Positions 33,920 through 43,963 of a stretch of 64,000 bases of DNA are shown here, piece after piece (within the stretch, counting starts at the first letter, position 1; every line of letters begins with the position of its first letter). Below the pieces are notes generated by a model that worked only from the letters and a program-made list of their open reading frames with translations, did no database searches and had not been told where the DNA came from. The stretch covers positions 434,001 through 498,000 of the forward strand of contig NZ_CP069178.1 of NCBI RefSeq assembly GCF_016812035.1, given 5' to 3'. Position numbers and translations under genes: made by a program. Source of the DNA: Bulleidia sp. zg-1006. GTDB lineage: Bacteria > Bacillota_I > Bacilli_A > Erysipelotrichales > Erysipelotrichaceae.

Positions 33920-35353
33920 ATGAAGGTTCCATTTTCAAAATATTTACAGAAACAAGCTTCAAGTCTAAAGGAAGTGATTCAACAATTAAATAAAAAGTAT
34001 AATTATGTGTCTATTTTATCTTCCGATAGTTATGGATTAGATGTGAATGTACTTAAAAGTGCGACACAAATCAGCAGTAAAACACTAGCGAGTGAAAGAG
34101 GTATTGTCATTCGTGTTTGTCAGGATGGTCAATACGCAGAATATGCGTTTAATACCAATGATTTAAAAAATCCAAGTGCTTTGGCAAAAGAAATAGAAGA
34201 AAGGCTTTCAGAACAAAGTCAATTATTAAATGAGCTACATGTTCAAAGCTATAAGACAGCAATATTAAGTGATGAACCATGTGAATTATTCGTTGAAAAA
34301 GAAGCCGAACAATTGGTTGGAACAGCGGACACAAAGTCACTAGTTGAAAAGTTAGAAACATTGGGCAAAAAGATTGCCGATAATCATGAAGAAGTGATTG
34401 AATACATGGTGGCTAGTCATAGTACCCATGTGAATAAAATGTTTTTAACCATGAATCGTGATTTAAGACAATCGTATGAATACTCAGAAGCCTATGTGGT
34501 TTCCATGGTTCAAAAGGATGGTAAGGTTAAACAAGCTGTTAAAACTGCTTCCGGTTTAAAAGGGCCAGAAATCATTGATGAATTAGCACCACTCATTGAC
34601 CAATTGCACCTGGTTGGTAACGATTTATTATCGGCTGAAAGAGTTGAGCCGGGAGAATATGAAGTTATCACAAGTCCGGAAATCACCGGCTTAATTGCGC
34701 ATGAAGCCTTTGGTCATGGGGTGGAAATGGATATGTTTGTTAAGGATCGTGCGATTGGCAAGGAGTTTATTGGTAAACGCGTTGCTTCTGATTTAGTATC
34801 TATGCATGAAGGAGCTTTAATTGCTGAAAATGTTACGAGCTATGCTTTTGATGATGAGGGAACGCTGGCTCAAGATACCTTAGAAATCAACCATGGTATC
34901 TTAGAAACGGGCATTTGTGATGCTTTATCAGCGCTTCGTTTAGGTGTGCAAGCAACGGGAAATGGTAAGCGTGAAAACTTTGAACATAAAGTGTATACCC
35001 GTATGACCAATACCGTTTTTGATTCAGGAACAGATAGTGTAGAGGATATGATCGCTTCTATAAAATATGGCTATTTATTAGAAGAAATGGCTTCTGGCAT
35101 GGAAGATCCAAAGCATTGGGGTATTCAATGTATGGTTGGTTTAGGTCGTGAAATTAAAGATGGAAAACTAACAGGTAAAGTGGTTGCACCATTAATCTTA
35201 ACGGGTTATGTACCAGATGTATTAGGGAATATTTCTATGACTTCACCAGACCGTTTGATTTTCGGTGCCGGAGCTTGTGGAAAAGGTCATAAAGAGTGGG
35301 TGAAAGTGACCGATGGTGGTCCTTATTTAAAGACGAAAGTGAGATTAGGCTAA
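33920..35353 (+). CDS. tldD: TldD-type metalloprotease subunit
   Basis: 477 aa member of the TldD/PmbA (U62) family, whose heterodimer degrades small unfolded peptides and matures some ribosomal peptides (microcin B17, CcdA turnover). The zinc motif HEAFGH followed by G-V-E-M-D (LIAHEAFGHGVEMDMF, about 258) marks the catalytic TldD subunit. A TATAAT (33894-33899) with a poor -35 and SD AGGAGG lie upstream. The stop overlaps the partner gene start (TAATG). Since the island nearby carries peptide-maturation genes the pair could act on such peptides, but it is ordinary core content in many Bacillota. Confidence 0.9.
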   Translation: MKVPFSKYLQKQASSLKEVIQQLNKKYNYVSILSSDSYGLDVNVLKSATQISSKTLASERGIVIRVCQDGQYAEYAFNTNDLKNPSALAKEIEERLSEQSQLLNELHVQSYKTAILSDEPCELFVEKEAEQLVGTADTKSLVEKLETLGKKIADNHEEVIEYMVASHSTHVNKMFLTMNRDLRQSYEYSEAYVVSMVQKDGKVKQAVKTASGLKGPEIIDELAPLIDQLHLVGNDLLSAERVEPGEYEVITSPEITGLIAHEAFGHGVEMDMFVKDRAIGKEFIGKRVASDLVSMHEGALIAENVTSYAFDDEGTLAQDTLEINHGILETGICDALSALRLGVQATGNGKRENFEHKVYTRMTNTVFDSGTDSVEDMIASIKYGYLLEEMASGMEDPKHWGIQCMVGLGREIKDGKLTGKVVAPLILTGYVPDVLGNISMTSPDRLIFGAGACGKGHKEWVKVTDGGPYLKTKVRLG

Positions 35354-36630
35354 TGTTGGAATTGATTAAAAAAAGTTTAAAAGAACTTGGAATTTCAATT
35401 TGGGAAATCCAAGAAAGAACAAGTCAGGCATGGGAATTTTATTTCATTAAGCATGCTTTAGATCAACACCGTATCAGAGATGTCAAGCATACAGATGTGA
35501 CGGTTTATGTGGGAAATGAAGATGGTAGCTTAGGTAATGCCGGTGCTGAAGTACCACCATTTTCAAGCGAAGAAGAAATCCTTTCGATTTTAAAAGAATT
35601 AAAGGAAAGAGCAGGTTATGTTCATAACAAATCCTATTCTTTAGTATCTAAGTCGACCGAAGGTTTTGTACAAAAGGTCGATTTGAAACAAATTTCAAAG
35701 GACTTTATTTCAACCGTTCAATCGATTCCGGAAGATGAAGAAAAATATATTAACTCTTATGAAATCTTTGTTGAGGAAAAGAGGGATCATTATATCAATT
35801 CCAATGGTGTGGATGTTCAAAATGTGTATCCATCTTCGATGTTAGAAATTATTTTGAATGCTCGCAAAGGTAATCATGAAATTGAACTATACCGCAATTA
35901 TAAAAGTGGTACTTGTGACAAAGATTTCCTTCAAAAAGATATTCAAAAGGTCTTACAACAAGGAAAAGATCGTTTATCTACAGTTCCAACCCCGGCTTTA
36001 GAAAAGATGCCAATCTTATTTTCAAATGAAAATGTGGTTACTTTATTCCAATACTATAAAGTTCAAATGAACGCCCAAGCGCTTTTGAGCGGTGCTTCTT
36101 CATGGAAAAGCGGTGAAGAAATTTGTAAGGATGTAAAAGGGGATAAAGTGACTATTCAATCTCTTTCAAAATTAAATAATTCTTCCTATAACGCTTCCGT
36201 TGATCAAGATGGTTCGGCTTTAGGGGATTGTGTTTTATTAGAAGACAATATACCTAGAAAATTTATTGGTAGCCGTCGTTACGCTAGTTATGTAGGCTTA
36301 GAGGATACTTTTATCCCAAAGAATTATTATATTTCAGGTGGCACTTACGATGAAGAAGAGCTAAGAAAAGGAGATTATTTGGAAGTTATTGAATTCTCTG
36401 ATTTCCAAATGAATCCTATCAATGGTGATTTTGGTGGTGAAATTCGTTTGGCATATTTGCATAAAGATGGAAAGATTATTTCGGTGACAGGTGGTTCTTT
36501 ATCGGATAATTGGTTAAATCAAATTCAAAATTTAAAATTATCAAAAGAATCAACCCAGTATAACGATAACCTTGTGCCTTCCCTTGTCTTATTACCGGGG
36601 GCGATGGTAACAGGAGTTGAACATGAATAA
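35353..36630 (+). CDS. TldE/PmbA-type metalloprotease partner
   Basis: 425 aa, same family as the previous product but without HExxxH, as expected of the non-catalytic TldE/PmbA subunit. Conserved C-terminal half: FIGSRRYASYVGLED, GGTYDEEELRKGDYLEVIEF, NPINGDFGGEIRLAYLHKDG. ATG 35353 overlaps the tldD stop; an upstream in-frame ATG (35296) lies inside tldD and is rejected. Overlaps the carboxypeptidase gene by eight bases. Confidence 0.88.
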   Translation: MLELIKKSLKELGISIWEIQERTSQAWEFYFIKHALDQHRIRDVKHTDVTVYVGNEDGSLGNAGAEVPPFSSEEEILSILKELKERAGYVHNKSYSLVSKSTEGFVQKVDLKQISKDFISTVQSIPEDEEKYINSYEIFVEEKRDHYINSNGVDVQNVYPSSMLEIILNARKGNHEIELYRNYKSGTCDKDFLQKDIQKVLQQGKDRLSTVPTPALEKMPILFSNENVVTLFQYYKVQMNAQALLSGASSWKSGEEICKDVKGDKVTIQSLSKLNNSSYNASVDQDGSALGDCVLLEDNIPRKFIGSRRYASYVGLEDTFIPKNYYISGGTYDEEELRKGDYLEVIEFSDFQMNPINGDFGGEIRLAYLHKDGKIISVTGGSLSDNWLNQIQNLKLSKESTQYNDNLVPSLVLLPGAMVTGVEHE

Positions 36631-38116
36631 AGAAGAATTAATGAAGACTTACCAAGATTGGAAATTTTCTTGTTCAGCCTATGAAATGGCATTAACGATT
36701 ATTGGCATTGATAAACAAACCGTGGCACCAAGTAGCGGTGCTTCTTATCGTGATCCAAGAACGGCTTATTTGGCTGGTATTGCATTTGAAAAGAGTAATA
36801 ATCCAAAGATGAAAGAAGTGATGGAAGCTCTTTTGAAAGAAGAGTTAAATGAAGATTTCCGTAAAGAAGTGGAAATGGAATTAAAGGAAACGGAGAAATA
36901 CCAATCTGTTCCCCAAGATTTCTATGTAGCGCATTATGCCCGTAATGATGCGTCTTATGATGCTTGGTTAAAGGCAAAAAAAGAAGAAGATTTTGAAGTC
37001 TTTAAACCTCATGTTCAAGGTATTATTGAAGATCAAAAGAAGTTGATTGCTTATCGCAATAAACCAGAAGATGTGTATCATCAATTGTTAAGTGATAATG
37101 AAAATGGGGTGTCGGTGGAATTTTATGATGATTTCTTTAATACGATTAAGAAAGAATTGCTTCCTTTCATTCAAAAGCTTCAAAGTGCCAAACAGCCGGA
37201 TACTTCTTTCTTAGAAAAAGAATACCCGATTGCTAAACAAAAAGAATTCATGGAAGAAGTTTTGGACTACATTCATTACACAAGCGATTGGGGTTATCAG
37301 AATGAATCGGAACATCCGTTTACAACCGGTGTTTGTGAAAATGATGTCAGAACAACAACAAAGTATTTGCTTAATAATCCAGTTAGTTCTATTTTATCGA
37401 CGGTACATGAATGTGGTCATGCTTATTTTGAACACAACGTGCATCCAAAGTATGATGGTACAATATTGGCGAAAAATATTAAGATGGGAATTCATGAATC
37501 CCAATCACGCTTATTAGAGAACTATTTGGGAAGAAGTGAAGCCTTTTGGCAATATTTATATCCAAAGTTTCAAGAAGTATTCCCGGAACAGTTAAGTGGG
37601 GTGGACTTGTGGCAGTTCATTTGGGCTATCAATAAGGTAAAGCCTAGTTTGGTTCGTACGGAAGCCGATGAAGTTACGTATCCATTGCATATTCTCATTC
37701 GCTATGAATTGGAAAAAGAAATCTTTGCGAATCGTTTGAATGTTGATGATTTAGAAAGAGCTTGGAATGCGAAATACCAAGAATATTTAGGAATTCATGC
37801 CGATAAGGTTAGTGAAGGTGTTTTACAGGATGTGCACTGGTCCGGGGATGGCTATGGCTATTTCCCAACTTATGCTTTAGGATCCGCTATTTCGGCGCAA
37901 ATCTTTCACACCATGGAAAAACAGATTGATGTCGATGAAGCTTTAAGAACAGGACATTTTGAAATAATCATGGATTGGTTAAAAGAAAATGTGCATCAAT
38001 ATGGAGCTTCCTTAAGTTTCCAAGAAATTCTAATGAAGTGCACAGGTGAACCATTTAATATTCAATACTACATTGATTATTTAAAGACAAAGTTCACGAA
38101 ACTATATCAATTATAA
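36623..38116 (+). CDS. M32 family carboxypeptidase (Taq type)
   Basis: 497 aa zinc carboxypeptidase. HEXXH is HECGH (about 266; VHECGHAYFEHNV), with the downstream glutamate in GIHESQSRLLENYLGR and the family block EADEVTYPLHILIRYELE; WSGDGYGYFPTYALGSAISAQIF is also diagnostic. Cytosolic (no signal), releases C-terminal residues broadly except proline. ATG 36623 is within the end of the PmbA gene; an in-frame TTG six bases upstream is less likely. With the TldD pair it forms a peptide-degradation operon. A weak hairpin containing the 28-bp repeat follows. Confidence 0.93.
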   Translation: MNKEELMKTYQDWKFSCSAYEMALTIIGIDKQTVAPSSGASYRDPRTAYLAGIAFEKSNNPKMKEVMEALLKEELNEDFRKEVEMELKETEKYQSVPQDFYVAHYARNDASYDAWLKAKKEEDFEVFKPHVQGIIEDQKKLIAYRNKPEDVYHQLLSDNENGVSVEFYDDFFNTIKKELLPFIQKLQSAKQPDTSFLEKEYPIAKQKEFMEEVLDYIHYTSDWGYQNESEHPFTTGVCENDVRTTTKYLLNNPVSSILSTVHECGHAYFEHNVHPKYDGTILAKNIKMGIHESQSRLLENYLGRSEAFWQYLYPKFQEVFPEQLSGVDLWQFIWAINKVKPSLVRTEADEVTYPLHILIRYELEKEIFANRLNVDDLERAWNAKYQEYLGIHADKVSEGVLQDVHWSGDGYGYFPTYALGSAISAQIFHTMEKQIDVDEALRTGHFEIIMDWLKENVHQYGASLSFQEILMKCTGEPFNIQYYIDYLKTKFTKLYQL

Positions 38117-38122
38117 GAAGCC

Positions 38123-38150
38123 TACTACGGTAGACTTTTTTATTTGGAAA
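38123..38150. repeat. 28-bp direct repeat, left copy
   Basis: Identical to 46704-46731 (begins TACTACGGTAGACTTTTTTA). The downstream 29 bases also match 46745-46774 with two differences. Brackets an 8.5-kb foreign segment. Confidence 0.85.
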
Positions 38151-38270
38151 AAGCTTATGGATATATCCCATCTTTGACAGTTAAAAAGAACCAAAAACCG
38201 GCAACACATTGATATCACTGCGTTTGACCAATTTTTGAGTAATTTGAATTTGTAGTATTTTTTTACTCGC

Positions 38271-38292
38271 CAATTGTCAAATCAAGTGCAAC
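38271..38292. repeat. IS30-like terminal repeat relic, copy c
   Basis: Sequence starting CAATTGTCAAATCAAGTGCA; inverted relative to copy a (21166-21187), same orientation as copy b (33616-33636). No transposase adjacent. Confidence 0.45.
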
Positions 38293-38463
38293 GGATTCGA
38301 TAATGATTTGAAGAATAGTTTCAAGAGTATTATAAATAAAAATAACACTCTCTATTTTTTGATGCAATTAGCATCTGATTTTTCAATTAAAATATAGAAA
38401 AAATGGGTAAAATATGCTATAACGTCTACTAGATAGATTAAAATGTGGCAAGGAGGGATAAAG

Positions 38464-40632
38464 ATGGCAAGGCTTAATGTTGCTGATGTAATAAAAGAAT
38501 TAAACATTTCTAAGTCATATTTATATAAATTAATAGATAAAGGAAATATTTCGATTCCGAGAAGTGAAACAGGCAGATACTTTTGGGATGAAAATGCAGT
38601 TGAAATTATAAAAAGATTTTTGCATATAGATGGTTTACAGGATAAGGATGACACAGATTTTTTAATATCTAAATTAGGATTAAAGCAGTCATTCATAAAT
38701 AATAGACGATATTTAGGGAATAAATACTCTCTTTCCGATTTTATAAGAAAAACAGTTGATGAAAATTGTAAAGGTGTAAATATTGTTATTGACATATTTA
38801 GTGGAACCGGTGCAGTTGCGAATACTTTTAAGGATAAAATGCTTATCACAAATGATTTACTGTATAGTAATTATATTTCCAATTATGCATGGTTTGGATA
38901 TGAAAAATATTCAAGTAAAAAGATAATTGAGCTTATATACGACTATAATCAAGTTAAAACAAAAGAAAATAATTATATGCGAGAAAATTTTGCAGATACA
39001 TTCTTTTCTGCTGATGATTGTAGCAAGATAGGATATATAAGAGAAGATATAGAAGCAAAGTATAAAAATAAAGAAATAAATTTTAAGGAATATGCAATAT
39101 TGATTACATCGCTTCTATATGCAATGGATAAGATTGCAAACACAGTTGGACACTACGATGCATATAGAAAAAATGTTGATTTTGAGAAAAAATTAGTATT
39201 AAATGTTTTATTACCTGAAGAAACGGTAAATTCTAATAATATTTGTTATAACTTAGATGCAAATAAACTTATTAAAAGTATTAGGGGTGATTTGTTGTAC
39301 TTGGATCCTCCATATAATTCAAGGCAGTATTGTGATGCATATCATTTACTTGAAAATGTGGCAAGATGGGAAAAACCTGAAGTTTATGGGGTTGCAAGAA
39401 AGATGGATAGAACTTCACTTAAAAGTGATTACTGCATGATTACGGCTACAAAAGCGTTTGAGGAACTTATTGAAAATGCTGATGCAAAGTATATCTTACT
39501 TTCATATAATAATATGTCTGACAAGGGAAATGATAGGTCAAATGCAAAAATATCAGATGAAGATATTATGAGAATTCTTAGAAAAAAGGGGAAAGTTATT
39601 ATATTTGAATTAGACTACAAGAGTTTTTCGACCGGAAAATCAGATATCAAGGATAATAAAGAAAGACTATTTTTATGTGAAGTATTTAGTGAAAAAAAGA
39701 AAAAAATAAATATTCCTTGTCCATTTAACTATACTGGTGGAAAATTCAAATTATTAGAACAGTTACAACCATTGTTTGATGAAAAGGAAGTATTTTTAGA
39801 TTTGTTTTCCGGGGGAGGAAATGTTGGGATAAACTCCTCTTCTTCAAAAGTTATCTTTAATGACTCAAATGAAAAACTGATAGATTTAATTAAATTTATC
39901 AAAGACACTGATACTGATGCTTTATTAAAACAAATAGACAATATTATTGAGGCATATAATTTATCCAATACATCGCTATATGGATATTCTTATTATGATT
40001 GTGATAGTAGTAGAGGCTTAGCCGAATATAATAAAGAAAGATTTCTCAAGTTAAGAGATGATTTTAACGCTAAAGTCCTTGCCGAAGAAACAGATTACTC
40101 CATGTTATATGTATTGATGGTTTTCTCTTTTAATAATCAAATTCGTTTTAATCGAAAAGGGTTGTTTAATCTTCCTGTGGGGAAGAGGGATTTTAATTCT
40201 AAAATGAGGAGTAAGCTTGTGCTATTTTCTGAAGAATTAAAAAGTAAAGATATCCAGTTTATGAAAAAGGATTTTAGGGAAATTTCCTTGGATGATTTTT
40301 CTCAGGAGACTTTTATTTATTGTGATCCACCTTATTTGATTACAAATGCAACATATAATGAAAATGGAATGTGGACTGAAATAGAAGAAAAAGCTTTACT
40401 TGAATTTTTGGACGAAGCCAATGAAAAAGGTTTTAGTTTTGCTTTGTCCAATGTTTTGGAAAGTAAAAATAAAAGAAATGATATTTTATATAATTGGATT
40501 GAAAGCAAAGGATATTATTGCAATTACTTAAATAAAAGTTATTCAAATAGTAACTATCATAGAAAAGATAAAGACAGTATATCTGAAGAAGTTTTAATTA
40601 CTAACTATCCTGTGAATTGGAGGAATAAGTAA
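38464..40632 (+). CDS. Fused double N6-adenine DNA methyltransferase (type IIS RM)
   Basis: 722 aa. N-terminal excisionase/MerR-like helix-turn-helix (about 1-50), then two complete D12-class adenine methyltransferase modules. Module 1: RRYLGNKYSLSDF (motif X), VIDIFSGTGAVANTF (motif I), LLYLDPPYNSRQY (motif IV). Module 2: FNYTGGKFKLLEQL, FLDLFSGGGNVGIN, FIYCDPPYLITNATY. Two catalytic modules are what an asymmetric site needs, one for each strand, as in M.FokI. Start ATG 38464 has SD AAGGAGGG; an ATG 21 bases upstream contains that SD and is rejected. It ends one base before the restriction gene. AT-rich, on an island flanked by direct repeats. Confidence 0.9.
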   Translation: MARLNVADVIKELNISKSYLYKLIDKGNISIPRSETGRYFWDENAVEIIKRFLHIDGLQDKDDTDFLISKLGLKQSFINNRRYLGNKYSLSDFIRKTVDENCKGVNIVIDIFSGTGAVANTFKDKMLITNDLLYSNYISNYAWFGYEKYSSKKIIELIYDYNQVKTKENNYMRENFADTFFSADDCSKIGYIREDIEAKYKNKEINFKEYAILITSLLYAMDKIANTVGHYDAYRKNVDFEKKLVLNVLLPEETVNSNNICYNLDANKLIKSIRGDLLYLDPPYNSRQYCDAYHLLENVARWEKPEVYGVARKMDRTSLKSDYCMITATKAFEELIENADAKYILLSYNNMSDKGNDRSNAKISDEDIMRILRKKGKVIIFELDYKSFSTGKSDIKDNKERLFLCEVFSEKKKKINIPCPFNYTGGKFKLLEQLQPLFDEKEVFLDLFSGGGNVGINSSSSKVIFNDSNEKLIDLIKFIKDTDTDALLKQIDNIIEAYNLSNTSLYGYSYYDCDSSRGLAEYNKERFLKLRDDFNAKVLAEETDYSMLYVLMVFSFNNQIRFNRKGLFNLPVGKRDFNSKMRSKLVLFSEELKSKDIQFMKKDFREISLDDFSQETFIYCDPPYLITNATYNENGMWTEIEEKALLEFLDEANEKGFSFALSNVLESKNKRNDILYNWIESKGYYCNYLNKSYSNSNYHRKDKDSISEEVLITNYPVNWRNK

Positions 40633-42615
40633 ATGTCTAATAAAAGTATTCCATATCAAAGTTTTTGTTGGGTTATAGGAACGACAAGTTTTAGAACGGC
40701 AAAACTAAATTTAAAAATCGAGGCACAGTTGTTGCTTCTTGATGAGTTTTATAATGAGGTCATAAAGGAATCAAGTTGGAACTGGAACAATAAATTGCAA
40801 GAAAAATATTATGATTTTATGAAAGATAGAGCTTTCCTAACAGGAGAAGCAAAAAGAAAAGACAAAGATGCCAGAGAAAAAACATCAGGATTGGTTGATA
40901 TTGGTTTAATTACAGAAGATAGATTGATTACGGTTGCAGGAAGAGAACTCCTTAAAATAACAAGTAGTGGGGATTTTGAAACCAATAATGTGTTTAATAT
41001 TAATAGAGATAGCTTTATCTATCTAAAACAGCTTCTTAAAACAAGTATAGATGTAAGTGGTAGTATCGTTAGACCGTTTATTGCAGTTATAAAGTGCCTG
41101 ACGGAACTTGAGTTTTTAAGTTATGACGAGTTTACTTATTTTGTTCCGCTAATTAGAGATGACGAAAGTGTAAAACAAATCATATCGGATATTAAATTAT
41201 ATCGAGAAGGTAAAATTTTGCCGGAAGAAATAATTCATAAGAGGCTTATGCAAATGGAAAACTACAAACTTGCACAAGAAGAATTTATAGCCTCTGATGT
41301 TGATGAAAATCTGACATGTTTAGTGGGGATGAATCGTAAAAGTAGAAGCTATGACAAGCCGTACTATAAATTGTATGAGAATTTAAAGAAGGTATTTCTT
41401 GATGGCGAAAACATTTATGAATCACTATTAAATTCTGCAAAGAATATAAATCAAAAACCTGGAACATTGTGGAGAAGTTTACTCTTTAAAACAACCAATA
41501 TTGGTGTTGTAAGAAAAAATGGGAAGTCTTCAATTCACAAACAATGCCCATTTATAAACTGTAAAAATGAAACAGAACTAAAAGAAGCGTTCTTTAAATA
41601 TTTACATGTTTTTAAAGCCATGGCGACTTTATCTGATTATTTTGATTTGAATAGAAGATATTTTAATATTACAGATACTCTAATTTTTGAAGATCGTATG
41701 ATTAAGTTGGATATGATTCCAAAGTATTATTTTAAAGAAATTATTGATATTCTGTATACAGAAACTTTTAGTAGAGATAATAATCTCAGAGCTGATGCCC
41801 CACTTGAAACTATATCAGAAGCATTCAAGTTAGATATTAGCAAAGTATATGCTGTGTTAAGTAAAGATTTAGGAATTACAATTAAGAGTTCGGAACAAGC
41901 TGCAACTTATGTAAATGATGAACGATACAGAAGATTTAATACTTTGATTGATAAGAAATTTAACGATTCTGTGCTTATAGAGTTACTAAATTGTTTTGAG
42001 AAACGTGATGATAAAAGGATTGAAGAACTTGCTACAGATGAGGCTGCAATACCTACTATTTTTGAATATATTTTGGGAATTATATGGTACAAGGTAAGCG
42101 AAAGACAGGGAAATATTTTGGACTTCATGAAATTATCATTAGAAGCCAATTTATTGCCTAAGACACATGCAGCCGGAGGCTATGCAGATATTATATATGA
42201 ATATGAGGCATGTACTTCTTATCCAAAGCATTCATTGCTACTTGAAGCGACACTTGCCGATGGAAATAATCAAAGAAGAATGGAAATGGAACCTGTTTCA
42301 AGACATTTAGGAGATTATAGGATTAGATTTAATAATCCATTCGATTATAGCTTGTTTGTTAGTACATACTTAGATAAAAATGTGATTTCAGATTTTAGGT
42401 ATAGAAAGATAATTCCATACACCAGAGATGAAGAAACGATTACAGGTATGAAGATTATTTCAATGGATACTGATTCTCTTAAGAAAATAATTGAAAATAA
42501 AGTTAAGTATAAGTATCTGTATGAAGTGTTTGATAAATACCATGAAATGCCATTAGAGACGATAGATTGGCATGATGGGATGATAAAAGAGGCTACGGGA
42601 GAGTATAAGGTATAA
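40633..42615 (+). CDS. AlwI-family type IIS restriction endonuclease
   Basis: 660 aa. The C-terminal catalytic region (about 505-560) has LLPKTHAAGGYADIIYEYEA, then HSLLLEATLADGNNQ and MEMEPVSRHLG, matching the RE_AlwI family (AlwI, MlyI, PleI, nickase BstNBI), where the pattern H-A-x-G-G-x-x-D ... L-E-x-T-L ... E-P-V-x-R-H-L surrounds the active site. The N-terminal two thirds would recognise DNA. Known relatives read GGATC or GAGTC and cut a few bases away; the site here is unknown. Paired with the double methyltransferase just upstream. Confidence 0.85.
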   Translation: MSNKSIPYQSFCWVIGTTSFRTAKLNLKIEAQLLLLDEFYNEVIKESSWNWNNKLQEKYYDFMKDRAFLTGEAKRKDKDAREKTSGLVDIGLITEDRLITVAGRELLKITSSGDFETNNVFNINRDSFIYLKQLLKTSIDVSGSIVRPFIAVIKCLTELEFLSYDEFTYFVPLIRDDESVKQIISDIKLYREGKILPEEIIHKRLMQMENYKLAQEEFIASDVDENLTCLVGMNRKSRSYDKPYYKLYENLKKVFLDGENIYESLLNSAKNINQKPGTLWRSLLFKTTNIGVVRKNGKSSIHKQCPFINCKNETELKEAFFKYLHVFKAMATLSDYFDLNRRYFNITDTLIFEDRMIKLDMIPKYYFKEIIDILYTETFSRDNNLRADAPLETISEAFKLDISKVYAVLSKDLGITIKSSEQAATYVNDERYRRFNTLIDKKFNDSVLIELLNCFEKRDDKRIEELATDEAAIPTIFEYILGIIWYKVSERQGNILDFMKLSLEANLLPKTHAAGGYADIIYEYEACTSYPKHSLLLEATLADGNNQRRMEMEPVSRHLGDYRIRFNNPFDYSLFVSTYLDKNVISDFRYRKIIPYTRDEETITGMKIISMDTDSLKKIIENKVKYKYLYEVFDKYHEMPLETIDWHDGMIKEATGEYKV

Positions 42616-42657
42616 AAAATATGAAATTTAAAAATTAATATATGAATTACACAGGAT

Positions 42658-42748
42658 GTGAAGTGAACCTCCTTTATTGGTTTGTCCAACTTTTGGGGTT
42701 CATTTCACGATGCCTACCACGATTTCTTTATCTTTTAACTGTCAAACT
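42658..42748. repeat. Inverted repeat with IS3-like end plus 39-bp repeat, left copy
   Basis: Arms 42658-42669 and 42697-42708 (about GTGAAGTGAACC) pair with one mismatch. The 3' arm region reads CAACTTTTGGGGTTCA, an IS3-type end. Directly after lies a 39-bp block (42710-42748, begins ATGCCTACCACGATTTCTTT) identical to 46658-46696. No transposase remains. Confidence 0.6.
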
Positions 42749-42876
42749 TCCGATTAATTAATATCTACTTATTGAATAGATAGTAATTTGGGTTTAAAAT
42801 TAATTCATAAAGATATTCAATTTTACGAATCAAGATTATATGGTATGAGTTAGTTTATAGCAGGGGTAAGGATTTA

Positions 42877-43956
42877 ATGTATTATATTTGTCACAATGTT
42901 TTACATAATATTAATACAACAAGAGTTGCCATATATAAAGATATTTATGATATGTGTAAAAATAATAATAATAATATTAATGCTGAAACTATTAAATCCA
43001 TTTCTGAAAGGAATAAAACTAGTCTTAACTATGTTAAGGACGAGGTTGAAGGAATGCTTTATTCAGCATATTCAGTCATTTCAGGTGGAGATTGCAAGCT
43101 TTCTGATAAAGGCTTTACAGATATAAATATTTTACTAAATGAAAATGAAGAACAATTCTTTGAGATACCTATAACAATTAATTTATTAAATGAGTATGTA
43201 GAATTTATTATCAACGATGTCGACATAATGTCTGATTACATAAGATTATCGCTAATCAATAACTCGTGGTCAAGAAACAAAACTAAGCAACGTTATAGAA
43301 AAAAGGTCAACAGTGAATTTCAAACAATAGAATTAATTAATAGATTGATTGCTATAATTGAAAACATTAATATTAACGATTATGATTTTAATCCAGATAG
43401 TCTAGTAGATAACATTATTAAATACGGCAATTATAGGAAGCTATACAACGATTATAAAGCTTGGATAAACTTCAGAGGTTGCTATTTTTCAATTACATTA
43501 GAAAAATACTTACCTGTTTATCAAGAACTATTTAATGAATGTGTAAAATCAGTAGAATGGGGCGGGAACACAGTTCATAGAAATTATATTAAAAAAATAT
43601 GTATGAATTTTGGATATGATTTTGATAAATTTCTTACCGATGCTTTGAGCGATGGTATGATAAGAGAAATAGGTGATAAAAATTACTCTATAACTGGTCA
43701 CGCAAATTCAATAAAAGAATCAATTGCTAATAAATATAGTAATTATAGAATATCATTAATCTTGAGACTATTTTGTGGAAAACCAATTTTGCTTATTGGA
43801 CAAAATTCTTTTTATGATAAATTAGTTTCTAAAGAGATTGTCAAAGATTCTAAACCATTATCTAATTATTGGGTTGAATATATCGGAAATTCTTTAATCG
43901 AAGAAAAAATATTATCTATTATAAAAAGTTTTGGATATCGTTTTAAGGAGGTTTAA
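42877..43956 (+). CDS. Unknown protein encoded with radical SAM maturase
   Basis: 359 aa, not recognised. Soluble, Asn/Ile/Lys-rich, helical; no signal peptide or membrane segment. Features: a central region of charged helices (WSRNKTKQRYRKKVNSEFQ), YFSITLEKYLPVYQELFNECV, and a C-terminal GKPILLIGQNSFYDKL. SD GTAAGGAT before ATG. It ends eight bases before the maturase start and shares its AT-rich composition, so the two are one operon. It could be a maturation partner, a substrate-binding protein or a modification/immunity protein; no family supports any one of these. Confidence 0.6.
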   Translation: MYYICHNVLHNINTTRVAIYKDIYDMCKNNNNNINAETIKSISERNKTSLNYVKDEVEGMLYSAYSVISGGDCKLSDKGFTDINILLNENEEQFFEIPITINLLNEYVEFIINDVDIMSDYIRLSLINNSWSRNKTKQRYRKKVNSEFQTIELINRLIAIIENININDYDFNPDSLVDNIIKYGNYRKLYNDYKAWINFRGCYFSITLEKYLPVYQELFNECVKSVEWGGNTVHRNYIKKICMNFGYDFDKFLTDALSDGMIREIGDKNYSITGHANSIKESIANKYSNYRISLILRLFCGKPILLIGQNSFYDKLVSKEIVKDSKPLSNYWVEYIGNSLIEEKILSIIKSFGYRFKEV

Positions 43957-43963
43957 CAGATCG

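Larger units (their letters stand above)
38117..38463. other. Intergenic left boundary of the island
   Basis: Contains the carboxypeptidase terminator-like CTACtacgGTAG with T run, the left 28-bp direct repeat (38123-38150), an inverted partial copy of the 39-bp repeat (about 38174-38190, TTTGACAGTTAAAAAGA), an IS30-like end (38271-38292) and a small hairpin GATGC-AATTA-GCATC (38361-38375). No gene seen. SD AAGGAGGG before the methyltransferase start. Confidence 0.6.
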
